A stretch of DNA of 64,000 nt, from contig JAAXHG010000060.1 of the NCBI GenBank assembly GCA_012270995.1, forward strand, positions 43,991-107,990. Direction: 5' to 3'. The DNA comes from Vicinamibacteraceae bacterium (lineage in GTDB: Bacteria; Acidobacteriota; Thermoanaerobaculia; Multivoradales; Multivoraceae). Shown here piece after piece: positions 49,251-57,736 of the stretch (its first letter is position 1; every line of letters starts with the position of its first letter). The position numbers and the translations under genes were made by a program. The notes below the pieces were generated by a model. The model made no database searches, was not told the origin of the DNA, and was given only the letters and a program-made list of their open reading frames with translations.

Positions 49251-50345
49251 ATGAAAGTCCTCCGCACGCCCGACGAGCGCTTCGCCAACCTGCCGGACTT
49301 CGACTACGAGCCGCACTACACCGTCGTCCCCAGGGGCGACGGCGAGGGCGAGGGCATCCGGATCCACCATGTGGAGGCCGGACCGAGCGACGGTCCATTG
49401 GTGCTCCTGATGCACGGACAGCCGACCTGGAGTTTCCTCTACCGGCGCATGATCCCGGTGCTGGTGGAGCGGGGGATGCGCGTCATGGTGCCCGACCTCG
49501 TCGGCTACGGCCGGTCCGACAAGCCGACCGAGCGGGACGACTACACGTACCAGCGTCAGGTCGACTGGCTCGGCGCCTGGCTGCGCAGCAACGGCGTCGT
49601 GCATGCGACCCTGGTCGGCCAGGACTGGGGAGGATTGATCGGGCTGCGGCTGGTGGCGGACGATCCCGCGCGCTTCGACCGTGTGGTTGCCGCGAACACG
49701 GCCCTGCCCCTGCCGATGAACGTGCCGGAGGAGACAGTCCGGGAGATCGAGAAGTTCCGGGCCGAGGCGCCGACGCCGACCATCGTGGAGATGCAGCAGC
49801 AGATCTCGCAGATGGGCACGGAGACATCCGACCGCCCGAAGACGGGCGTTCGGACTGTGACGCGGCTGGCGCGGGGACGCGCCAGCCGGGTTCCGGCGAT
49901 GAAGTTCGCGTATTGGCAGAAGTGGACGTGGGAGACCGAGGACATTCCGGTCGGGATGCTCCTCGCGGGCAGCGTCGACGGAGTGACGCTCACGTCCGAG
50001 GAGATCGCGGCCTACGACGCGCCCTTCCCCGACCCGTCCTACAAGGCGGGGATTCGCGCCATGCCCAGCCGGGTGCCGATGCTGCCGAACAACCCGGCCG
50101 TACCGGCCCAGATCGAGGCATGGAAGGTGTTCTCGGAGTGGACCAGACCCTTCCTCTGCGCCTTCTCGGACAACGATCCGGTGACGGGGGCGGCCCGGCG
50201 GCCGTTCGAGGAGCGTGTTCCTGGCGCAAAGGGGCAGGCGCATCGAACGATCGAGGGCGGCGGGCACTTCCTCCAGGAGGGCCGAGGCGTGGAGCTGGCC
50301 ACGATCGTCGCCGACTTCATCGATTCGACTCCGGTCGGAGGGTAG
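49251..50345 (+). CDS. Haloalkane dehalogenase-like alpha/beta hydrolase with an in-frame insertion
   Basis: A 364-residue enzyme. It has the oxyanion/halide segment LLMHGQPTWSFLYRRMIPVL, the nucleophile elbow VGQDWGGLIGLRL (Asp125, as in dehalogenases rather than Ser), a halide-binding Trp at the next position and the His in TIEGGGHFLQEG. These indicate a subgroup I (DhlA-like) haloalkane dehalogenase hydrolysing carbon-halogen bonds, though epoxide hydrolases are close relatives. It is about 50 residues longer than typical members. The extra part includes residues 193-213 (SDRPKTGV to RGRASR), encoded by a two-hairpin repeat inside the cap domain. Activity with this insert is an open question. 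Divergent from the carboxylase gene, 44 bases apart. Confidence 0.85.
   Translation: MKVLRTPDERFANLPDFDYEPHYTVVPRGDGEGEGIRIHHVEAGPSDGPLVLLMHGQPTWSFLYRRMIPVLVERGMRVMVPDLVGYGRSDKPTERDDYTYQRQVDWLGAWLRSNGVVHATLVGQDWGGLIGLRLVADDPARFDRVVAANTALPLPMNVPEETVREIEKFRAEAPTPTIVEMQQQISQMGTETSDRPKTGVRTVTRLARGRASRVPAMKFAYWQKWTWETEDIPVGMLLAGSVDGVTLTSEEIAAYDAPFPDPSYKAGIRAMPSRVPMLPNNPAVPAQIEAWKVFSEWTRPFLCAFSDNDPVTGAARRPFEERVPGAKGQAHRTIEGGGHFLQEGRGVELATIVADFIDSTPVGG
49828..49888 (-). repeat. Two-hairpin repeat, family X-Y, copy 2, in frame inside the dehalogenase
   Basis: Hairpin Y pairs CCGACCGCCCG (49828-49838) with 49843-49853 at ten of eleven positions, loop AAGA. Hairpin X is a perfect 11-base stem: CGGCTGGCGCG (49863-49873) with 49878-49888, loop GGGA. 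Read on the minus strand the order X, nine bases, Y and the Y loop TCTT match the element at the end of modC (loop TCT), with the core TGGCGCG/CGCGCCA shared and other stem positions changed in pairs. The element keeps the coding frame open. Confidence 0.7.
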
Positions 50346-50358
50346 CCGGAGAGTGGCG

Positions 50359-51012
50359 GTGGATCGGCGACGTGTGCGGCGTGTTCTGGCGATAGCCCTC
50401 CCGGTCGTGGCGATGGCGGTGGCGGCGGTCGCGGGTGTTCGCGGCTATCTGTCGCACTGGCCCCGGCCGGCGGACACGACGGAAGCAAGGCTGCTCACCG
50501 GCGGCGGTGGGGAAGTCGACCACTGCGACCTGCCGGTCCTCGACGGCTCGGGCCTGACCGCGGACGAGATACCGGTCGCCTACACGCCCGGCTGTGAGGG
50601 CTACACGGAGTGGCCGGTCCCTGTGCTGGCTGCCTGCACCGAACCGCTTCCGGACGGAGCGCCCGATCTGCGCGGCCTGTGGCTGGACGACAACAGCGGG
50701 CATCTTGAACGCGTCGAACAGTGCGGTGACCGCGTCGTCGTGACGTCGGTGGGGTTGATTCATGACATGCGGGCCGACGGCACGCTGCGGAACGGCGCCA
50801 ACGACGTGAACCCGAGCTGCACGAGGATCCGCAATCGGACGCGCTACCGGAACGGCGCGCTCGAGATGGACGGCTACGCCATTCCCTGGATCCGGGTGGA
50901 ACGGTGGATGGAGGGCGACGAACTGCGCTGGACCCATCCCCAGGCCGGCAGCCACCGAATGCGTCGCATCTGCCATGTGCCGGCGGACCGCGTGACGCGC
51001 GAGCCGTACTGA
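50359..51012 (+). CDS. Exported or membrane-anchored protein of unknown function
   Basis: A 217-residue protein. GTG 50359 has GGAG seven bases before it; GTG 50353 is too close to that site. The N-terminus is basic with one hydrophobic segment (VLAIALPVVAMAVAAVAGV), then a soluble domain rich in Cys (five) with DHCDLPVLDG, PDLRGLWLDDNSGHLERVEQCGDRVVVTSVGLIHDMRADGT and SRHRMRRICHV-like ending SHRMRRICHVPADRV. The Cys residues may form disulfides in the periplasm. The GxW and short beta strands resemble a lipocalin-like fold, without a family match. It follows the dehalogenase gene after 13 bases, so co-transcription is likely. Confidence 0.6.
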   Translation: MDRRRVRRVLAIALPVVAMAVAAVAGVRGYLSHWPRPADTTEARLLTGGGGEVDHCDLPVLDGSGLTADEIPVAYTPGCEGYTEWPVPVLAACTEPLPDGAPDLRGLWLDDNSGHLERVEQCGDRVVVTSVGLIHDMRADGTLRNGANDVNPSCTRIRNRTRYRNGALEMDGYAIPWIRVERWMEGDELRWTHPQAGSHRMRRICHVPADRVTREPY

Positions 51013-51074
51013 GGTCAGGCGGGCGTCCGGCCCGCGGCGAGCTGGGCGGATCTGGCCTGAGCTACGATGCCGTC

Positions 51075-51680
51075 ATGCTCGGTACGACGCTCGATGCCCC
51101 GGCCTACATCGACCGGCTGCGAGCCGAGTTGGCGAGGATCGACACGGCGGCGGTAGAACGCTGGGCCGATGTCGTCCTCGACGTCTGGAGCCGTGGAAGC
51201 ACGCTCTACCTGATCGGTAACGGCGGCTCCGCCGCGGCGGCGAGCCACCTGAGCGTCGACCTGGGCAAGGGCACGCTCGCGGCCGATCGCCTGCGCGACG
51301 AGTCGCACCGGCGCCTGCGAGTGGTCAGCCTGACGGACAACGTGCCGTGGCTCACCGCGGTCGCGAACGACCTGGACTACGAGCAGGTCTTCGTCCAGCA
51401 GTTGATGAGCGCCGCCGTCTCCGGCGACGCCCTGATGGCGTTCAGCGGTTCAGGCAACAGCCCGAACGTGCTGGCCGCCGTGGACTGGGCGAACCGCCAC
51501 GGACTCCGCACCTTCGGCGTGACGGGATTCGACGGCGGCAGGCTGAAGGAGCTTCAACAGGACGGCGTCCACGTCGAGCTGGACGACATGGCCATGGTCG
51601 AGAGCCTGCACGTGAGCCTCTTTCACTGGGTCGTGGACGACGTCTACGCCCGCACCCAACAGACCGGGCGGTACGCCTGA
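51075..51680 (+). CDS. SIS-domain sugar isomerase (GmhA-like)
   Basis: A 201-residue protein starting MLGTTLDAPAYIDRLRAELARI at ATG 51075. It has the SIS-fold sugar-phosphate loop LYLIGNGGSAAAASHLSVDLGKG and the second loop LMAFSGSGNSPNVLAAVDWANRHG, closing with HVSLFHWVVDDVY. The pattern matches phosphoheptose isomerase/DiaA-type proteins, which convert sedoheptulose 7-phosphate to heptose 7-phosphate for lipopolysaccharide or related glycans. No other heptose gene is nearby, so the exact substrate is uncertain. The upstream open frame to 50904 overlaps the previous gene and is rejected. The next gene starts 10 bases later. Confidence 0.85.
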   Translation: MLGTTLDAPAYIDRLRAELARIDTAAVERWADVVLDVWSRGSTLYLIGNGGSAAAASHLSVDLGKGTLAADRLRDESHRRLRVVSLTDNVPWLTAVANDLDYEQVFVQQLMSAAVSGDALMAFSGSGNSPNVLAAVDWANRHGLRTFGVTGFDGGRLKELQQDGVHVELDDMAMVESLHVSLFHWVVDDVYARTQQTGRYA

Positions 51681-51690
51681 GGACGGCGCC

Positions 51691-52545
51691 GTGGACTCCT
51701 CGTCGACGGGCCGCCGGGTCGACCTGCTGGGCCGGGGCGCGACCTGGGCTCACGACATCGCGGGGCCGCCCGGTGCGCCTACCCTGCTGCTGCTGCATGG
51801 CCTCGCGGCCACCGCGCTTCTGAATTGGTCGACCAGCTTGGCCGCGCTGGCGCGGGGCTTCCGGGTCATCGCGCTCGATCACCGTGGCCACGGCCGCGGG
51901 ATCCGGCGGATCGGCGCCTTCAAGCTGGAGGACTGCGCGGACGACGCGGCGGCACTTGCCGATCGGCTGGGCGTGGAGCGGGTGATCCCGGTCGGCTACT
52001 CGATGGGCGGCGCGGTGGCGCAGTTGTTCTGGCGCCGGCACCGGGACCGCACTGCCGGTCTCGTGCTCTGTGCGACCAGTTCGCGTTTCGGCGGACCGCG
52101 GGCCAAGCGGGCCGCTTCGACGCTTGGACCGCTGCTGTCGCTCGCGGCTCGCGTGGCGCCCCAGTCGATGTGGGACAGCATGGGTGAGCGGATGCTCGAG
52201 AACGTCCAGGATCCCGGCCGGCGTCTGGCTTTGAAGGAGCAGCTCGCCCCCACGGAGCCGGCTTCAGTGATCGAGGCTGCCGCCGCGCTCGCGCGCTTCG
52301 ACTCCAGCGACTGGCTGGGCGACGTCGACGTGCCGGTCGCGGTAGCGCTCACGCTGCGGGACGAGCACATCCCGGCCCAGTACCAGGAGGCGATGGCGGC
52401 TGCGATCCCGGGTGCGGAGGTCCATCCGGTCGATGCCGACCACTACGCGTGCGTGGCGAGGCCGCACCTGTTCGTGCCGGCCCTCGTTGCCGCCTGTCGC
52501 TCCGTGGCGCTGCGCGGGGTGCCGGTGCGGGCCGTGGCGCCCTGA
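51691..52545 (+). CDS. Alpha/beta-fold hydrolase
   Basis: A 284-residue protein. It shows TLLLLHGLAATALLNWSTSLAAL (HG oxyanion loop), VIALDHRGHGRG, the nucleophile elbow VIPVGYSMGGAVAQLFW (Ser) and the catalytic His in VDADHYACVA. It is a Ser-Asp-His esterase or lipase-like enzyme without a clear substrate. GTG 51691 is the only start near the ribosome site; no ATG lies upstream within the frame. Its last 197 bases are overlapped on the other strand by the extended tail of the RND gene. Confidence 0.85.
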   Translation: MDSSSTGRRVDLLGRGATWAHDIAGPPGAPTLLLLHGLAATALLNWSTSLAALARGFRVIALDHRGHGRGIRRIGAFKLEDCADDAAALADRLGVERVIPVGYSMGGAVAQLFWRRHRDRTAGLVLCATSSRFGGPRAKRAASTLGPLLSLAARVAPQSMWDSMGERMLENVQDPGRRLALKEQLAPTEPASVIEAAAALARFDSSDWLGDVDVPVAVALTLRDEHIPAQYQEAMAAAIPGAEVHPVDADHYACVARPHLFVPALVAACRSVALRGVPVRAVAP

Positions 52546-55500
52546 CGGCGGCTCTAGCGGCGCGGCTCCAGGCCGTGACCTTCTCGACCGACCGGTCCAC
52601 GAGGTCGTAGACGACGGGGACGACCAGCAGCGTCAGCAGGGTCGAGGTCGCCATGCCGCCCATGATCAGCACCGCGATCGCGGCGCGGCCCTCCGAACCG
52701 GCGGCCTGGGAGAACGCGACTGGCAGCAGGCCGAAGATCAAGGAGAAGGCGGTCATCAGCACGGGCCGCAATCGGGCCGGGCCTGCCTCGAGAATCGCGT
52801 CCCTGCGGTTCTGCCCGTCCTGGCGGAGTCGATTGATGTAGTCGATCAGGAGGATGCCGTTCTTCATCACCAGACCCATCAGCACCAGCAGGCCGATGCC
52901 GCTCATCATGTCGAGCGGCTGGCCGGAGAGCTTGAGCGTCAGGAAAGCGCCGATGAAGGAAAGCGGCGCCGACATCATGATCGTGATCGGATGGACGAGC
53001 GAGTTGAAGAGCGACGCCAGAACCATGTAGATGGCGACCACGGCGAGCACGAACGCGAACAGCAGGGACAGGCCCGTCTCCTGCATGATCACCGTCGTGC
53101 CGCTTGGCACGAGGGTGTTCGGAGCAGCGAGACCGATCTGGCGGCTGTACTCCTCGATGCGGGCCGCGAGTTCGGATTGCGCGACGCCTTCCGCGCCGTT
53201 CGTGGCGATCGTGATCTCGCGCGAACGGTTCTGCCGTCTGATCTGGACCGCGCCTTCGCCGAGGTGGATGTTGGCGACGTTCGTGATGGGCGTCAGTTGC
53301 CCGGAAGCCGTGCGGATCTGGATCAGGTCGAGCTTCCCGGGTTCGTCCCGGTACTCCGGCAGCACCTGAACGCGGACGTCGTAGCGTTCGCCGTCCTCCT
53401 CGAAGGCGCCCAGCTCCTCACCGGCGAGCAGGGTGCGGATCGTGCGCCCGATGACCGTGGCCGGCACCCCGAGGTCGGCTGCGCGGTCGCGGTCGACGTC
53501 GATCTCGATCTCGGGCTTGCCGGTCTCCCAGGACGTGCCGACGTCGACGAAGGAAGGATCGGCTCGCATCCGCGCAACCAGCCGCTCGGAGTACAGCTCC
53601 AGGTCGGCGATGCGCGGGCCGCGGAGGCTGTAGGAGACGGCGCGCGTTCCGGTCTGGTCCTCGCTGCCGGCGATCCAGCTGATCGGCGACACGACGATCT
53701 CCTCCGCTTCGGGGACTTCCTCGAGCAGCCGGTCGCGCACGCGGTCCATGATCGCCGCCTGGCTGAGCTCGCGGTCCCTCTTGTTCGTCAACTGGACGTA
53801 GATCGAGGCTCGATGAGGCTCCTGGCGGCTGCCTCCGCCGATCGTGGCGAAGCGGTTGCGCACATCCGGATCCCCCGCGATCAGCTCCTCCGTGCGGCGG
53901 GCGGTCTGGGAAGTCACCGCCAGCGGAGTCCCGACCGGCATCTTCAGGTTGACGTTGAACTCGCTGCGGTCTTCGCTGCCGAACAGGTCGAAGGGAAGCG
54001 TGAACGCGACGAGCACGCCGCCGGCCATCGCCGCCACGGCGACGGCGAGCGTCAGCGCCCTGTGTCCGAGCGCCCGCCGCAGGACGATCTTGTAGAAGTG
54101 GTCGAGTGCGTCGAGGCCGCGGCCCAGAGTGCGGCTCACCGGATCGCGTCCCTGGGTTGCCTTGAGCACGCGGCTGCCGAGCATGGGTGTCAGCGTCAGC
54201 GCGAACAGGCTGGAGACGCAGACGGCGATCGTCATCACCATCCCGAACTCGTAGAAGAACTGGCCGACCGTGCCGCTCAGGAACGCAATCGGCACGAACA
54301 CGGCACACAGGGCGAGCGTGGTCGAGACGACCGCCAGCATGACCTGGCTGGCGCCCTCTTCGGCCGCCTCGCGGCGCTCCTGGCCCCGCTCGATTCGCCG
54401 GTAGATGACCTCCAGCACGACGATCGCGTCGTCGATCACGACGCCGATCGAAAGAGACAGCGCCATCAGCGTCATCACGTTCAGGGTGAACCCGGCCAGA
54501 TAGAAGAACGTGAACGAAGCGATGACGGAGGAGGGAATGGCAAGCGCCGAAATGAGAGTGGAACGCGGGTTGCGCAGGAACAGCAGCACGACCAGGACCA
54601 CCAGGGCGCCGCCCCAGATCATGTTGGAGAACACCGAGTAGATGGAGTCCTCGATGAACACCGCCATGTCGCGGGTGATCAGCACCTCCATGCCCGGCGG
54701 CAGGTCCTGCCCCAGCGCCTCGACCTCGGCGCGTACGGCTTCGGCGACGACGACCGTGTTCGCTCCGCTTCGTCTGCGCACCTCGAGCGAGACGCCGCGC
54801 TGGCCGTTGAAGCGCGCGATCGAGCGCTCCTCGGCCAGGCCGTCCTCGATCTTCGCCACGTCCCGCAGGTGGACCAGCCGGCCGCCGCGCTCGGCGGCGA
54901 TCAGCGCGCCGAAGTCCTCGACCCGCTTGACCTTGCCGGACGTGGTGACCGTCCATTCCCGTTCACGTCCCTCGACCCGGCCGCCGGCAGTTTCGGCGTT
55001 CTCGAGCAGGAGCGTCGATCGCACGTCGTCGATCGACAGGCCGTAGCCGGCCAGTCGAACCGGGTCGAGCCAGATCCGGACCTCCCGCCGGCGGGAGCCG
55101 ATGATCTCGATGCTGCCGACGCCCGGCAGTCTTTCGAGCCGGTCCTTGATGGTGGTTTCCGCGAGTTCGGACAGCTCGCGGACGGAGACCGGGCCGCCAA
55201 GCATGACGGAGAGGATCGGGGTCGCGTCCGGATCGAGCTGGGTGACGACCGGGTCCTCGACGTCGAGCGGCAGGTCGGCGCGGACCGGGGCGATCTTCTC
55301 CCGTACGTGCTGCGCCTTCACGTCGACGTCGTAGTCCGTCTCGAACTCGACGAAGATCTGGGAAATCCCCTCGGACGAGACGGAACTCAGGTCGCGAATG
55401 CCCTCGATCGTGTTGATCTGCTCTTCCAGGATGTCGGTGACCTCGGTCTCGACCGTCTCCGGAGAAGCCCCTTCGAGCACGGTGGTGACCGTGACGAAGG

Positions 55501-55630
55501 GGAACTCGACGTCCGGGTTCAGATCGACGTTCAGCCGGTTCAGGGAGACCAGGCCGAGAACGACGAGCCCCACGTTCAGCATCAAGGCGAAGACGGGCCG
55601 CCGGATCGAGGTGAGCGGCAGGTTCAGCAT
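52349..55630 (-). CDS. RND-family efflux pump inner-membrane protein (HAE1-like), abnormal C-terminal tail
   Basis: A protein of 1093 residues as read. It has the AcrB-type start (LNLPLTSIRRPVFALMLNVGLVVLGL), two large periplasmic loops, and the central transmembrane proton-relay segment MALSLSIGVVIDDAIVVLEVIYRRIERG with adjacent Asp residues. The second half repeats the pattern: PITIMMSAPLSFIGAFLTLKLSGQPLDMMSGIGLLVLMGLVMKNGILLIDYINRLR. It exports drugs or lipophiles with the adaptor encoded upstream; no outer-membrane channel gene is seen. The natural end is probably near VEKVTAWSRAA: a TAG at 52556-52554 lies one frame away. The remaining 68 Pro/Arg-rich residues are antisense to the hydrolase gene, suggesting a one-base indel in the last codons. 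Confidence 0.88.
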   Translation of the reverse strand: MLNLPLTSIRRPVFALMLNVGLVVLGLVSLNRLNVDLNPDVEFPFVTVTTVLEGASPETVETEVTDILEEQINTIEGIRDLSSVSSEGISQIFVEFETDYDVDVKAQHVREKIAPVRADLPLDVEDPVVTQLDPDATPILSVMLGGPVSVRELSELAETTIKDRLERLPGVGSIEIIGSRRREVRIWLDPVRLAGYGLSIDDVRSTLLLENAETAGGRVEGREREWTVTTSGKVKRVEDFGALIAAERGGRLVHLRDVAKIEDGLAEERSIARFNGQRGVSLEVRRRSGANTVVVAEAVRAEVEALGQDLPPGMEVLITRDMAVFIEDSIYSVFSNMIWGGALVVLVVLLFLRNPRSTLISALAIPSSVIASFTFFYLAGFTLNVMTLMALSLSIGVVIDDAIVVLEVIYRRIERGQERREAAEEGASQVMLAVVSTTLALCAVFVPIAFLSGTVGQFFYEFGMVMTIAVCVSSLFALTLTPMLGSRVLKATQGRDPVSRTLGRGLDALDHFYKIVLRRALGHRALTLAVAVAAMAGGVLVAFTLPFDLFGSEDRSEFNVNLKMPVGTPLAVTSQTARRTEELIAGDPDVRNRFATIGGGSRQEPHRASIYVQLTNKRDRELSQAAIMDRVRDRLLEEVPEAEEIVVSPISWIAGSEDQTGTRAVSYSLRGPRIADLELYSERLVARMRADPSFVDVGTSWETGKPEIEIDVDRDRAADLGVPATVIGRTIRTLLAGEELGAFEEDGERYDVRVQVLPEYRDEPGKLDLIQIRTASGQLTPITNVANIHLGEGAVQIRRQNRSREITIATNGAEGVAQSELAARIEEYSRQIGLAAPNTLVPSGTTVIMQETGLSLLFAFVLAVVAIYMVLASLFNSLVHPITIMMSAPLSFIGAFLTLKLSGQPLDMMSGIGLLVLMGLVMKNGILLIDYINRLRQDGQNRRDAILEAGPARLRPVLMTAFSLIFGLLPVAFSQAAGSEGRAAIAVLIMGGMATSTLLTLLVVPVVYDLVDRSVEKVTAWSRAARAAVRAPRPAPAPRAAPRSDRRQRGPARTGAASPRTRSGRHRPDGPPHPGSQPPSPPGTGPGCARPAA

Positions 55631-55649
55631 GGCGTCGGCAACGCCGTCC

Positions 55650-56822
55650 CTACGGCGACGTCTCGGACACCGGCTCGCAGCCCGCTTCGAGCAGCGGCGG
55701 TTCGGTGACCTCGATCGGCGTTCCGTGGGCCAGTCGATCGATGACCGGTCCGATGATCAGGGCGTTGCCGGCCTCGGCGCCGCGCCTGATTTCGACCCAT
55801 CGCTGACCGGTGGCTCCGACGGAGACTTCGATCTGCTCGGCTCGGCCGTCCACGGCGGTGAACACGTAGGTGCGTCCGTCGCGGTTGAGCACCGCGGCGC
55901 GTTCGACGATCACCGCGCCGTCGCGGGTGCGCGGTCGGATCTCGGCGCGGACGAAGGCGCCCGCCTTGGCCTCCGGTGTCTCCCCAGGCACCGGGACTCG
56001 GACGCGGTAGGTCCGCGTGTCCGGATCGATTCGGGCGTTCACCGCCGCGATCGTGGATGGGAGGGGTTCCGCCGCGCCCTCGACGATCAGGAGTGCCGGG
56101 TCACCCACATGGACCGGCGCCGCCGCCGCAGCCGGCACGTCGAGTTCCGCCGCGAAACCGGACAGTTCCTGAATCGTGACGACGACCGAACCGGGGCCGA
56201 CGATCGCTCCCTCGTGAAGCTGACGTTCGACTATGTGGGCGTCGTAGGGGCTGATCACCGCGGTCCGGGTCAGGTTCTCCTCGGCGCTCCTCACGGCGGC
56301 GAGTTCCTGCTCGACCCGGGCCTTGGCGACCGCGAGCTGGGTCCGTTGCCGGTCGAGCTCCTGGGGTGGGGCCACTTCCTGCTCGGCCAGCCGCTCGACC
56401 CGCTCGAGTTCCTGCAGCGCCTGCGCGGCCTCGGCCTGGGCTAGGGCCAGACCGGCGCGCGCCCGCTGCAGGTTGATCCGGAAGGGTACGGGATCGAGTT
56501 GCAGGACGACGTCGCCCTCCTCGACCTGGTCGCCTACGTCGAAGTAGACAGCCGACAGTCGCCCCGAGACTTCGGGACCGAGTTCGGTCAGCCGCGGCGC
56601 GACGACGGAGCCGGAGGCCGTCACCAGAGCGTCTATCTGGCCGAGCCGCACGCGAGTGGTCGGTGCGGTTTCGCTGCGGAACGCCGAAACGGCTCCCGAC
56701 GCTTCCGTCTGGCCGGCGGCACGCTTGGCGCCGACGCCGTTGCAGCCGAAACTCGCCAGACACAACAGGAACAGGGCGCACGCTGCGAGCGTCGCGCCGG
56801 CCTTTCCGTTCGTGGTGTTCAT
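55650..56822 (-). CDS. RND efflux adaptor (membrane-fusion lipoprotein)
   Basis: A 390-residue periplasmic adaptor. ATG 56822 gives a lipoprotein signal (AGATLAACALFLLCLASFG, then Cys). The lipoyl-like half domains (VTASGSVVAPRLTELGPEVSGRLSAVYFDVGDQVEEGDVVLQLD) flank a coiled hairpin (ARAGLALAQAEAAQALQELERVERLAEQEV to VEQELAAVRSAEENLTRT). Next come beta-barrel and membrane-proximal domains (AAVLNRDGRTYVFTAVDGRAEQIEVSVG). It bridges the pump and an outer-membrane channel. It precedes the pump gene by 19 bases, so the two form an operon. The longer frame to 56915 is rejected because it overlaps the divergent VOC gene start. Confidence 0.9.
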   Translation of the reverse strand: MNTTNGKAGATLAACALFLLCLASFGCNGVGAKRAAGQTEASGAVSAFRSETAPTTRVRLGQIDALVTASGSVVAPRLTELGPEVSGRLSAVYFDVGDQVEEGDVVLQLDPVPFRINLQRARAGLALAQAEAAQALQELERVERLAEQEVAPPQELDRQRTQLAVAKARVEQELAAVRSAEENLTRTAVISPYDAHIVERQLHEGAIVGPGSVVVTIQELSGFAAELDVPAAAAAPVHVGDPALLIVEGAAEPLPSTIAAVNARIDPDTRTYRVRVPVPGETPEAKAGAFVRAEIRPRTRDGAVIVERAAVLNRDGRTYVFTAVDGRAEQIEVSVGATGQRWVEIRRGAEAGNALIIGPVIDRLAHGTPIEVTEPPLLEAGCEPVSETSP

Positions 56823-56896
56823 GGCAGTTGTACCCCGTCGGACTGGTACGCTGCCGGTTGCCGCTCCAGGAATCATACAAGCGTCGGAGGACTCAC

Positions 56897-57736
56897 ATGC
56901 GCCCCGATTCTCCAAGAGTCACTGCTCCCGGTTTCATCGTCTCGCTGGCGGTTCTGGGCCTCGCTTTCGGCGCTCCGCCGTCTGTGGTCGCTGAAGAGTT
57001 CGACCACGTTCACCTGGTTGCTCCGGACACGATGGCGGCCGCGAAGTGGTACAACGAGCTCTTCGGCGGCAGGCTCGGCAAGAGCGGCCCCTTCGACTCC
57101 GTCTTCTACGGCAACGACATCCTGAAGGTCCGGGAAGGCGAGCCGACGAGCGGCAGCGGCGGCACGTCGCTTGATCACATCAGTTTCTCCGTCGCGGACG
57201 TGGCGGCGACCCTGGAAGCTTGCGAGGCGGCGGGCGGCAAGGTCGTCGGCGCCGCACGGTACGTGGAGCCGGCTGGATTCACCTTCGGTTTCTGCGAAGA
57301 CCCGTGGGGAACACGAATCGAGGTGATCGACGACATGGACCACGGCGGAGCGCCCGGTCTCCACCACGTTCACGTGTTCTCGAACGACGCCGTCGCGACG
57401 GCGGCCTGGTACGCGAAGCAGTTCGGCGGCGAAGTCGTCGCGTTCAAGGGGCTGGCGCCGCTGCACTCGATCCTCTACGACAACGCCGGCGACGAGACCT
57501 GGCTGATCGTCAACCAGGTGCCGGGCGAACGGACCGGCACCGACGGGACGGTGGTCGATCACATCGGCTGGCACACCACGGAGTACGATTCCTGGCTCGA
57601 ACGGTTGCGCGGCGACGGCGTGAAGTTCGTCGTCGAACCGATGGTGCTGGACGCCGGGCACAGGATCGCCTACGTCGAGGGCCCCGACGGCACGAAGATC
57701 GAGCTGGTGGAGAACCTCGCCGGGGGGGTTCCTTGA
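56897..57736 (+). CDS. Exported VOC-family (glyoxalase/bleomycin-resistance fold) protein, two domains
   Basis: A 279-residue protein with an export signal (FIVSLAVLGLAFGAPPSVVA). Two VOC domains follow: EFDHVHLVAPDTMAAAKWYNELFGG to EDPWGTRIEVIDD, and LHHVHVFSNDAVATAAWYAKQFGG to VEGPDGTKIELVENL. The His and Glu metal ligands of the fold are visible in both. VOC proteins include dioxygenases, glyoxalases and isomerases; most are cytoplasmic, so secretion is unusual. ATG 56897 is eight bases after GGAGG. The stop overlaps the start of a second VOC gene (TTGA), so the two are coupled. Confidence 0.85.
   Translation: MRPDSPRVTAPGFIVSLAVLGLAFGAPPSVVAEEFDHVHLVAPDTMAAAKWYNELFGGRLGKSGPFDSVFYGNDILKVREGEPTSGSGGTSLDHISFSVADVAATLEACEAAGGKVVGAARYVEPAGFTFGFCEDPWGTRIEVIDDMDHGGAPGLHHVHVFSNDAVATAAWYAKQFGGEVVAFKGLAPLHSILYDNAGDETWLIVNQVPGERTGTDGTVVDHIGWHTTEYDSWLERLRGDGVKFVVEPMVLDAGHRIAYVEGPDGTKIELVENLAGGVP

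Noticed and set aside
45847..49254. 1135-codon plus-strand frame opposite the acyl-CoA carboxylase
   Set aside because: Antisense shadow of a gene with clear biotin, ATP-grasp and carboxyltransferase motifs; long antisense frames are expected at this GC content.
52412..55708. 1098-codon plus-strand frame opposite the RND pump
   Set aside because: Shadow frame rich in Arg, Asp and Gln with no domain pattern; the minus strand encodes an obvious AcrB-type protein.
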